Assembly: GCA_038251325.1 (NCBI GenBank)
Contig: JBBSBL010000082.1
Location: 1 to 9,460 of the forward strand
Origin: JBBSBL01 sp038251325
GTDB taxonomy: Bacteria; Actinomycetota; Thermoleophilia; Solirubrobacterales; Solirubrobacteraceae
Reading direction: 5' to 3'
Length of the DNA: 9,460 nt
The translations under genes and the position numbers were made by a program. The first letter of the stretch is position 1. Each line of letters starts with the position of its first letter. The notes under the pieces were generated by a model that saw only the letters and a program-made list of their open reading frames with translations, was not told the DNA's origin and did not search any database. Positions 1-5,877 of this stretch are shown here, piece by piece.

Positions 1-1244
1 GGCGGGTCCGTAGGCTCCGGCCGCGCGCGCGGGGGCGGATCGACGTCGGCGCCGCCCCGCGCGGGCGCCCCCGCCGCCGCGCCCCCAAGCCGCCCCACGA
101 GCCCGGCGATCCGGGCGAGCAGCGCCGCCGCGGAGGGGTCGGCCTCGGGCGCGGCGGCCTTGACCAGGCAGAGCTCGAGCTGCACGCGCGCCTCCGAGCC
201 GTCCTTGATCGCCTCGAAGGCGGCGGAGACGAGGTCGAGCAGGCGGACGACGTCCGGCGCGGCGAGCCGCTGCGCCTGGGCGGCGAGACGCTCGTCGTGC
301 TCGGGGGTGACGCGCAGCTCGGCGGGCACCTCGCCGATCATCTGCACGAGCAGCAGCCCGCGCGCGTGGGCCTCGAGGTCGCCGAGGAAGCGGGTCACGT
401 CGCGCCCGGCCTCGGCCACGCGGGCGGCCGCGCGCAACGCGGCGGGCGCGTCGTGGGCCCCGATCGCGTCGACGGTCTCGGAGAGGAGCTCCGCGTCGAC
501 CACGCCGAGCACGGCGAGGACGTCCTCCATCGCGATCGCCGTGGCGCCGTCCGCGCCGCCGCTGTAGGTCACGAGCTGCTCCAGGGTGCCGAGCCCGTCG
601 CGGAAGGACCCGGCGGCGGAGCGGGCGACGAGCGCGAGCGCGGCGTCGGGCACCTCGATGCCCTCCGCGTCGGCGGTCCGCCGCAGGACGAGCGCGATCT
701 CGTGGGCGCCGGGCCGGGCGAAGTCGAAGCGGTGGCAGCGGTCCACCACCGTCGGGAGCACCTTCTGGGGCTCCGTCGTGGCCAACACGAAGATCGTGTT
801 CGGCGGCGGCTCCTCGAGCGTCTTGAGGAACGCGTTCCACGCCTGGGGGGTGAGCATGTGCGCCTCGTCGAGGATGTAGACCTTGTGGCGCCCGGAGACC
901 GGAGCGAAGGCCACGCTCTCGCGCAGGTCGCGCACGTCGTCGACGCCGTTGTGCGAGGCGGCGTCCATCTCGATCACGTCGAGCGAGGTGGCGGCGGCGA
1001 TCGCCCGGCACGACTCGCAGACCCCGCACGGCTCGATCGTCGGGCCCCGCTCGCAGTTCAGGCAGGCGGCGAGGATCTTCGCCATGCTCGTCTTGCCGGT
1101 CCCGCGCGAGCCCACGAACAGGTAGGCGTGGTGGACCTTCCCGCGCTCGACCGCGTGGCGCAGGGTGCGGACCACCGGCTCCTGGCCGACGACCTCCGCG
1201 AACGTGCGGGGACGGTGGCGGCGGTAGAGCGACGGGGCGGACAT
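1..1244 (-). CDS. dnaX: DNA polymerase III gamma/tau subunit (clamp-loader ATPase), 3' end cut by window edge
   Basis: This is the AAA+ motor subunit that loads the sliding clamp at the replication fork. I translated the minus strand from the ATG at 1244-1242; 414 codons are visible and the frame stays open to the left edge. The N-terminus (MSAPSLYRRHRPRTFAEVVG) matches the usual DnaX start. Walker A is GSRGTGKT at residues 45-52. Four zinc-binding cysteines are at 64, 73, 76 and 79. Walker B is VYILDEAHM at 122-130. Sensor 1 is LATTEP at about 154-159. The SRC motif reads D-R-C at 168-170, keeping the arginine finger R169. Domain III follows, then an Ala/Pro/Gly/Arg-rich linker begins near residue 385. 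The tau-specific C-terminus is not in the window, so a gamma/tau frameshift cannot be judged. No clear Shine-Dalgarno precedes the start. It lies 88 nt downstream of the SRP RNA on the same strand, as in Bacillus scr-dnaX. Identification is very secure. Confidence 0.97.
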   Translation of the reverse strand, partial: MSAPSLYRRHRPRTFAEVVGQEPVVRTLRHAVERGKVHHAYLFVGSRGTGKTSMAKILAACLNCERGPTIEPCGVCESCRAIAAATSLDVIEMDAASHNGVDDVRDLRESVAFAPVSGRHKVYILDEAHMLTPQAWNAFLKTLEEPPPNTIFVLATTEPQKVLPTVVDRCHRFDFARPGAHEIALVLRRTADAEGIEVPDAALALVARSAAGSFRDGLGTLEQLVTYSGGADGATAIAMEDVLAVLGVVDAELLSETVDAIGAHDAPAALRAAARVAEAGRDVTRFLGDLEAHARGLLLVQMIGEVPAELRVTPEHDERLAAQAQRLAAPDVVRLLDLVSAAFEAIKDGSEARVQLELCLVKAAAPEADPSAAALLARIAGLVGRLGGAAAGAPARGGADVDPPPRARPEPTDP

Positions 1245-1332
1245 CGGCGGCCGGGCGAGTGTAGCCGGGGAGGCGGAGCCGCCCCGGTCACCGCCCGCGC
1301 CGCCCATGGCGCCGGACGACCAGCGAAGAAGA
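1245..1332 (-). other. SRP RNA-dnaX spacer with GC hairpin
   Basis: This 88-nt spacer between the 3' end of the SRP RNA and the dnaX start contains an imperfect GC-rich hairpin at 1265-1287, with outer arms CCGGGG/CCCCGG. There is no T-run after it in the minus direction, so it is not a canonical intrinsic terminator. It could mark the end of an SRP RNA precursor or sit in a dnaX leader. No promoter for dnaX could be recognised with confidence. Confidence 0.3.
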
Positions 1333-1606
1333 TGGACCGTGCACCCTCCGTCGAAGCCCCGACTCCGGTGGCTCTCGTCGCCCGCGACTCCGGCCCGGCG
1401 ATCCCGTGGCGCCTGGCGGGGGCCGCTTAAGGCTGCTTCCTTCCGGACCTGACCTGGTTCACGGACCGCCACCGCTCGGGACCGGGCCATCGACGCCCCG
1501 GGCGGCGCGCCAATCCCGCAGCCGGCACCCCTCGGGAGGGGATTCGGCCCCGCTAGAGCGGATTGCGGGTTCAGGGCACCGCTACCTCCCCGCCTAGCAC
1601 GGTCCA
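1333..1606 (-). ncRNA. ffs: Signal recognition particle RNA, large bacterial type with Alu domain
   Basis: This is the RNA scaffold of the signal recognition particle, which binds the Ffh protein and targets membrane and secreted proteins during translation. Read on the minus strand, the S-domain tip at about 1431-1462 holds the near-invariant CAGGTCAGGTCCGGAAGGAA core with the GGAA tetraloop and the asymmetric loop AGCAGCC. Upstream (1534-1606) is an Alu domain with the conserved stretches GGTGCCCTGAACCCGCAATC and GGGGCCGAATCCC, closely like the Bacillus subtilis scRNA. The ends close by a perfect 10-bp helix: GCACGGTCCA at 1597-1606 against TGGACCGTGC at 1333-1342. The shorter stem GGCCCGGTCCCG (about 1477-1488) with CGGGATCGCCGGGCC (about 1392-1406) supports helix 5. 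The exact ends are inferred from the terminal helix and may differ by a few bases. A small 4.5S-type RNA covering only 1392-1488 is the alternative, but it would leave the conserved Alu sequence unexplained. Confidence 0.95.
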
Positions 1607-1759
1607 CCCGTGATGCTACCGGCCCCTGTCGTGCGCAGGAGACGCCGTGACGGGGAGCGAATACCGGAGTCGGTGCAACGCGGGGTCTTTACCATTGGCC
1701 GTCGGCTGCCGACTGTGTCCTCACGGGGCCTTCGCCGGCCCGCAGCCCGCGCCTTTCTC
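1607..1759 (+). other. Divergent intergenic region / leader of the polysaccharide operon
   Basis: This stretch separates the SRP RNA (leftward) from the polysaccharide operon (rightward) and must hold promoters for both. It is visibly less GC-biased in places, for example the CTTTACCATT stretch near 1687-1696, where TACCAT could be a -10 hexamer; no matching -35 is evident. Two small hairpins are possible, GTCGG-CTG-CCGAC near 1701-1713 and a GGGCC/GGCCC stem around 1715-1733. The reading frame of the downstream sugar transferase is open back to a GTG at 1610, but those 50 extra residues are Arg-rich and unlike the family, so I treat the stretch as non-coding. Confidence 0.4.
1613..1618 (-). 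promoter_or_regulatory. Candidate -10 element of the SRP RNA promoter
   Basis: On the minus strand the hexamer TAGCAT lies about 6 nt before the inferred 5' end of the SRP RNA at 1606 and matches TATAAT at four of six positions. No convincing -35 element was found at the usual distance, so this rests on position and weak similarity only. Confidence 0.3.
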
Positions 1760-2377
1760 ATGCCGAACACCCACCAGCCCTACTGGATCGTCAAGCGTGC
1801 GCTCGACATCGCCGTGTCGGCGACGCTGCTGCTGCTGCTCGCGCCCCTCTTCTTCGCGGTCGCGGCGGCGATCAAGATCGAGGACTCGGCCGGCCCGGTC
1901 TTCTTCCGCCAGAAGCGCACGGGCCAGGGCGGCCGCAAGTTCGACGTCCTGAAGTTCCGGACGATGGTGAGCAACGCCGAGGAGCTCAAGGAGCAGCTGC
2001 GCGCCCGCAGCCTCGTGCCCTGGCCGGACTTCCGGGTGGAGAACGACCCGCGCGTGACCGCGATCGGCCGCTTCCTGCGCAAGACAAGCATCGACGAGCT
2101 GCCCCAGCTCATCAACGTGCTACGCGGGCAGATGACGCTCGTGGGCCCGCGGCCGACGAGCTTCGACGTCACCACCTACGACCTCTGGCACACCGGCCGC
2201 CTCGACTACCGGCCCGGGATGACCGGCCCCTGGCAGGTGTGGGGCCGGGACTCCATGGACTTCGACGAACGCTGCCGCCTGGACATCTCCTTCTTCCGCC
2301 GCCCGTCGATCCTGCGGGAGCTGCGGCTCCTCGTGGCCACGGTCGGCGTCGTCTTCAAGCGAACGGGAACCGCATGA
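1760..2377 (+). CDS. Polyprenyl-phosphate hexose-1-phosphate transferase (PglC/WcaJ-type sugar transferase)
   Basis: It transfers a sugar-1-phosphate from a nucleotide sugar to undecaprenyl phosphate on the inner face of the membrane, starting each repeat unit. The 205-residue protein is the short monotopic type with no N-terminal multi-span module. Visible family features are KRALD at 12-16, a hydrophobic re-entrant helix at about 17-38 broken by P28, FRQKRTG at 49-55, KFRTM at 65-69, the Asp-Glu pair D111-E112 in SIDELPQL (the catalytic dyad in PglC), GPRP at 129-132 and RPGMTGPWQVWGR further on. I chose the ATG at 1760 because family similarity starts just after it; a GTG at 1610 or 1715 is possible in frame, and no clear Shine-Dalgarno decides it. 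The stop overlaps the next start by four bases (ATGA). The sugar transferred cannot be told from sequence. Confidence 0.93.
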   Translation: MPNTHQPYWIVKRALDIAVSATLLLLLAPLFFAVAAAIKIEDSAGPVFFRQKRTGQGGRKFDVLKFRTMVSNAEELKEQLRARSLVPWPDFRVENDPRVTAIGRFLRKTSIDELPQLINVLRGQMTLVGPRPTSFDVTTYDLWHTGRLDYRPGMTGPWQVWGRDSMDFDERCRLDISFFRRPSILRELRLLVATVGVVFKRTGTA

Positions 2378-3000
2378 ACCGCCGTCTCACCTTCCTCGTC
2401 TCCGGCGCCGTGGCGCTGGTGATCTTCGTCGCCGGCTGTGGGTACGCGCTCGTGCGCACCCAGAAGTACAAGAGCTGCTCGGCGGTGGTCCTCGTGCCCG
2501 TCTCCAAGAACCCGAGCGAGATCGGCAACCTCGTCAGCTCGTTCAACAACTCGGGGACGATCGGCACCTACGTCGAGTTCATCGCCTCCGCGGACACGCT
2601 GGCGCGCGCCGGGTCGCCCAACGTCGACCTCGGCGTGCGCGGCGTCCCCGACGCCCGGGTGATCGACGTCTGCACCCAGGGCAAGAAGAACGATGTCCGG
2701 CCGGGGCTCGTGCGCGTGCTCGATGTCGTCCGTGCGAACCAGGCCGAGATCAACGACGCCTGGACGGTCCGCCTGCTCCAGGGCGCCCAGCCGCCGGAGA
2801 AGACCGGGCCGACGACGGTGCTCATCCTCGGCGCCTCGCTGCTGCTCGCGCTGCTCGGCGGCCTCTTCGTCTTCGTCATGCTCAACCGGTTCGTCGGCTT
2901 CGATGCCCCCCGGGGCTCGGCGCCGGCCCCCCGGCTGGACGAGCCGGACGGGGACGACCCGCGTGCGCCGGCGCTGACCGGCGCGAGCCGACACGACTGA
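2374..3000 (+). CDS. Wzz/YveK-like polysaccharide co-polymerase (chain-length determinant), no kinase domain
   Basis: Proteins of this kind sit in the cytoplasmic membrane and set polymer length together with the Wzy polymerase. The 208-residue product has a first membrane helix at about 5-27, an extracytoplasmic domain of about 120 residues, and a second helix at about 147-170, followed by a Pro/Asp-rich cytoplasmic tail. A proline-rich run (PPEKTGP, 139-145) directly before the second helix matches the hallmark of the family. The size is closer to the YveK/CapA adapters of Gram-positives than to enterobacterial Wzz. Two cysteines, C35 and C100, lie in the outer domain. VAGC at 19-22 looks like a lipobox but sits inside the helix. 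The ATG at 2374 overlaps the upstream stop, which supports this start over the in-frame upstream ATG at 2239. No tyrosine-kinase partner is encoded nearby. The role rests on topology and neighbours. Confidence 0.75.
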   Translation: MNRRLTFLVSGAVALVIFVAGCGYALVRTQKYKSCSAVVLVPVSKNPSEIGNLVSSFNNSGTIGTYVEFIASADTLARAGSPNVDLGVRGVPDARVIDVCTQGKKNDVRPGLVRVLDVVRANQAEINDAWTVRLLQGAQPPEKTGPTTVLILGASLLLALLGGLFVFVMLNRFVGFDAPRGSAPAPRLDEPDGDDPRAPALTGASRHD

Positions 3001-3013
3001 GAGTCGAGGGGCC

Positions 3014-4792
3014 GTGCCCCCGACGCCCCCGGTCCACTTCGACCTCGACGGCTTCGAGCACGTCGCCGACACCGGACGCAGCCGCCTGCTGCGCGTGCGC
3101 GGGCGCTGGGGCTGTCCGGATGAGCGCCAGCTGCCCGAACCCACCTTGCTCGTCCACCACGGGTCACGCGTCGCGCGGCTGACCCCGCTGCCGATCGGCG
3201 GCGACGCGCCGCCCCAGGCCGGGCCTCAGCCGCCCGGATGGGCCGCCACGTACTCCGTCCCCAAGGCGATCTTCGCCACGGAGGCGCCGCTCGTCTACGA
3301 GCTGCAGGTCGTGCCCGACGTCTACCACCCGCTGCCGCTCCCGGCGACGGAGCCCGCTCCGTCCGGGCCTGAGGAGCAGCGACCCGAGCGTCCCGGCGTG
3401 ACCCTGGCCACGACCGCCGGTGACGTGACGGTCGACGTCCCGCAGGCGACGGTCGCCGGCACGCTGGTGGCCGCCGGCGCCGCGATCATCGCCACCGCCG
3501 TCGCGATCACGCTCCTGCGGAGCCTTAACACCCGCCCCGAGCTGCTCCCGATCATGCTGGTGGCGATCTCGACCGGGCTCATCATGCTGTGGAACTCGGC
3601 CTGGATCGTCCCGGCCTTCGCCGCGCTGACCTGGACCTCGATCGAGCAGTCGCAGTTCGGCGGGGTCTCGCCGATCGAGATCGGCGGACTCGTGCTGCTC
3701 GGCGTCGCTCTGCTGCGTGGCCTGCGGCGCCCGGCGCTGCTGGCCAACGCCCTCTTCGTCTGCCTGTTCATCGCGCTCCCGCTGCTCATCTCGGCGCTGC
3801 TCTCGCCGGACGGCTTCTCGATGCCCACCGACGCGCTGAAGAACCTCTCCTTCCTGCTCATCGTCGCGCTCGGCATGCAGACGCGGAAGGACATCGACCG
3901 GCTGACGATCGCGCTGTGCCTCGTGGCGATCTTCCTCGGCGTCGGCGCCGCCTCCTCGGTGCTGCTCGGGCCCTCGGGGATCTTCCCGGTCGAGACCGAC
4001 GCGGCCGGGGTCGAGGCGGTGCGGGCGGCCGGGCCCTTCGGTGAGTCGAACTTCTTCGCGCTGTCGCTCGCAGCGCTCCTGCCCGTCGCGATCTACAACG
4101 TCAGCCGCGTCGGCTGGCGTCGCTCGCTCGGCCTCGCGGCCGCCGCGGCGATCCTCGCCGGGATCTTCGCCGCGGGCTCGCGCGGCGGCTTCCTCACCGC
4201 CGGCTTCGCGATCGCGGCGTTCGGCCTGGCGGCCGGGCGACGGGAGGTGCGGCTCGGGGCGCTCGCCGTGCTGGGCGTCGCCTTCCTCATGTTCCCGCTC
4301 TTCGGCGCCCAGGTGCAGTCCTCCGCGGGCCGCACCGTCTCGGGCCGGGAGACCGAGAACCTCATCGCGATCGCCCAGTTCGGCGACCACCCGATCACCG
4401 GGGTCGGTCCCGACCAGTACTCCGTGCTCTATCGCGACTACTCCCGCAAGATCGGCTCCGACGCGCGGGTGGAGCGCGAGGCGCACTCGCTGCCCCTGCA
4501 GCTCGCCGCGGAGCAGGGGGTGGTCGGCCTGCTCGGGTGGATCGGGGCGATCGTGGCCGTCGTCCGCTTCGCCTGGGGGCGCGGCGTGTGGGACAGCATG
4601 CTCGGCCGGGCCATGCTCATCTCCTGCGCGACCTGGATGTTCGGCAGCCTCTTCCTCCACGCCGGCCTGCTGCGGCTGCTCTTCATGCTCGTCGGCGCGG
4701 TGCTCGCCCTGGCCGGGGCGTCGGGGCCGGTCGGCCGCCGGGCCGAGGACCGAAGGCCGGCGCGCGGACGGGCCGCCGAGGCCTCAGGGTGA
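3014..4792 (+). CDS. O-antigen ligase/Wzy-family polymerase with N-terminal soluble domain
   Basis: Members of this superfamily join lipid-linked glycans, either polymerising repeat units (Wzy) or attaching chains to an acceptor (WaaL-like), on the outer face of the membrane. The 592-residue protein has many hydrophobic helices from about residue 146 on. The Wzy_C-type signature is present: GR at 444-445, then HPITGVGPDQY at 459-469, then EAHSLPLQLAAEQG at 489-502 with a conserved histidine (H491). Next to a co-polymerase and a flippase, polymerase is the likelier role, but ligase cannot be excluded. Residues 1-145 are unusual: a soluble stretch rich in beta-type sequence (about 7-110) and a Pro/Glu linker, absent from typical members. 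The GTG at 3014 follows GAGGGG with only 2 nt spacing, a poor fit, yet no better start exists before the domain. The gene begins 13 nt after the co-polymerase. Confidence 0.88.
   Translation: MPPTPPVHFDLDGFEHVADTGRSRLLRVRGRWGCPDERQLPEPTLLVHHGSRVARLTPLPIGGDAPPQAGPQPPGWAATYSVPKAIFATEAPLVYELQVVPDVYHPLPLPATEPAPSGPEEQRPERPGVTLATTAGDVTVDVPQATVAGTLVAAGAAIIATAVAITLLRSLNTRPELLPIMLVAISTGLIMLWNSAWIVPAFAALTWTSIEQSQFGGVSPIEIGGLVLLGVALLRGLRRPALLANALFVCLFIALPLLISALLSPDGFSMPTDALKNLSFLLIVALGMQTRKDIDRLTIALCLVAIFLGVGAASSVLLGPSGIFPVETDAAGVEAVRAAGPFGESNFFALSLAALLPVAIYNVSRVGWRRSLGLAAAAAILAGIFAAGSRGGFLTAGFAIAAFGLAAGRREVRLGALAVLGVAFLMFPLFGAQVQSSAGRTVSGRETENLIAIAQFGDHPITGVGPDQYSVLYRDYSRKIGSDARVEREAHSLPLQLAAEQGVVGLLGWIGAIVAVVRFAWGRGVWDSMLGRAMLISCATWMFGSLFLHAGLLRLLFMLVGAVLALAGASGPVGRRAEDRRPARGRAAEASG
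4777..4781 (+). promoter_or_regulatory. Ribosome binding site deciding the glycosyltransferase start
   Basis: CGAGG lies 7 nt before the GTG at 4789, a good spacing. The alternative ATG at 4795 would be 13 nt away. This favours the GTG that overlaps the upstream stop. Confidence 0.5.
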
Positions 4793-5877
4793 GGATGCTG
4801 GCCGGGTGCTTCGGGGCGAGCGCCGCCGGAGCCGCCTGGGTGCTCGGCGGATATCCCGCAACGCTCGCGCTGCTGCCCGCCCGCCCGTGGCGGCGCGACG
4901 CGGCGGCGTCACCGGTGGTGAGCATCCTCGTGCCGGCCTTCCGCGAGCGCGACACACTCGGCCACAAGCTCGCCGCGCTCGCCAACCTCGACTACCCGGC
5001 CGACCGGGTCCAGATCGTGGTCGCGGTCGACGAGGACGCGCCGACCGCCGACGCCGCGCGGTCGAGCGCCCCCGGGGCGACCGTCCTCTTCGCCGCCGAG
5101 CGCGGCGGGAAGGCGGCGGCGCTGAATCGCGCGGCGGAGGTCGCGGACGGCGAGGTGGTCGTCCTCACCGACGCGAACAACGTCCTCGAGCCCGGCAGCC
5201 TGCGCGCCGCGCTGCGCCACTTCGCCGATCCGGCCGTGTGGGGTGTGGCGGGCGCGCGCCGCGAGGCGGGGAGCGCGTATGACCGCTACGAGGACGCGCT
5301 GCGGCGCCTGGAGGCGCGCTCGGGCGACGTCGCGGCGATGAGCGGCGAGTTCATGGCCGTCCGGCGCGAGCGTCTCCCCCGGTTCCCCGCCGACGTCGTC
5401 AACGACGACCTCTGGCTCCTCTGCACCCTTGTGCGCGGCGGCGGCCGGGTGGTCTACGAGCCCGAGGCCGGGTCCCGCGAGCCGGCGGTGAGCGCCCGCG
5501 GGGAGATCGAGCGCCGCTCGCGGATGGGCGCCGGGCGCCTGATGCTGCTCGGCGAGCTCCGCGGGCTCCCGCCCGCGTTCGCATGGCGCCTGGTCTCCCA
5601 CAAGCACGGCCGCCTCGCGCTGCCCTTCCTGCTCCTCGGCGCGCTCGGGTCCTCGCTGGGCCTGGCCCGCCGCCCCCCGTTCGGGCTGCTCGCCGCCGCC
5701 CAGGTGAGCGTCTACGGCGCCGGCGCCCTGGCCCTGGCCGGCGTTGCGCCGCCGGGCCCCGCCGGCCGCGCCGCCCGGGCGGCGGGCCAGTTCGTGCTGG
5801 GCAACGCCGCGGTGGCCGCCGGGGTGCTCCGCGGGACCCGCGGCCGCCAGAGCACCCGCTGGGAGCCCGTGCGGTGA
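4789..5877 (+). CDS. Membrane-associated family 2 glycosyltransferase
   Basis: This GT-A enzyme probably adds a sugar from a nucleotide donor to the lipid-linked repeat unit or the growing chain at the inner membrane face. From the GTG at 4789 it is 362 residues: a hydrophobic N-terminal segment (about 4-30), the catalytic domain (about 42-260) and C-terminal membrane helices (about 275-345). Visible motifs are VSILVPAFRE at 44-53 (nucleotide binding), GGKAAALN at 106-113, TDAN at 127-130 in the DXD position, SGEFMAVRRE at 185-194, the base motif region NDD at 205-207 and RRSRMGAGR at 242-250 in place of Q/RXXRW. This arrangement resembles processive and N-acetylglucosaminyl-type GT2 enzymes, but the substrate is unknown. 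The start overlaps the previous stop as GTGA, and the stop overlaps the next start in the same way, so translation is probably coupled on both sides. Confidence 0.9.
   Translation: MRMLAGCFGASAAGAAWVLGGYPATLALLPARPWRRDAAASPVVSILVPAFRERDTLGHKLAALANLDYPADRVQIVVAVDEDAPTADAARSSAPGATVLFAAERGGKAAALNRAAEVADGEVVVLTDANNVLEPGSLRAALRHFADPAVWGVAGARREAGSAYDRYEDALRRLEARSGDVAAMSGEFMAVRRERLPRFPADVVNDDLWLLCTLVRGGGRVVYEPEAGSREPAVSARGEIERRSRMGAGRLMLLGELRGLPPAFAWRLVSHKHGRLALPFLLLGALGSSLGLARRPPFGLLAAAQVSVYGAGALALAGVAPPGPAGRAARAAGQFVLGNAAVAAGVLRGTRGRQSTRWEPVR
5861..5865 (+). promoter_or_regulatory. Ribosome binding site of the flippase gene
   Basis: GGGAG lies 8 nt before the GTG at 5874, inside the end of the glycosyltransferase gene. 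It supports the GTGA-overlap start against longer in-frame extensions back to 5583, which would run through the glycosyltransferase coding sequence. Confidence 0.5.

Noticed and set aside
297..1430. Long plus-strand open frame (377 codons) over dnaX and part of the SRP RNA
   Set aside because: It is antisense to a clear dnaX, is Arg/Gly/His/Glu-rich without domain pattern, and is typical of spurious frames in GC-rich DNA.
1534..1606. Possible tRNA-like gene suggested by the stems near 1534-1606
   Set aside because: There is no T-loop GTTCRA arrangement or acceptor stem of tRNA type; the sequence matches the Alu domain of SRP RNA instead.
1610..1759. N-terminal extension of the sugar transferase from GTG 1610
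   Set aside because: The 50 residues are Arg-rich and unlike the family, which begins right before KRALD; the stretch better fits a promoter and leader region.
2374..2445. Lipoprotein call for the co-polymerase based on VAGC at residues 19-22
   Set aside because: The motif lies in a helix flanked on both sides as a normal first membrane segment, and the protein has a second helix; I kept it only as a point to check.
3164..4660. Minus-strand open frame of 498 codons opposite the ligase/polymerase
   Set aside because: Its product is a charged, low-complexity string (Asp, Glu, Arg, His, Gly) with no motifs, mirroring the membrane protein on the other strand.
4041..5282. Plus-strand open frame of 413 codons overlapping two genes
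   Set aside because: It is an Arg/Ser/Pro-rich out-of-frame shadow of the ligase and glycosyltransferase genes, both of which show real motifs.
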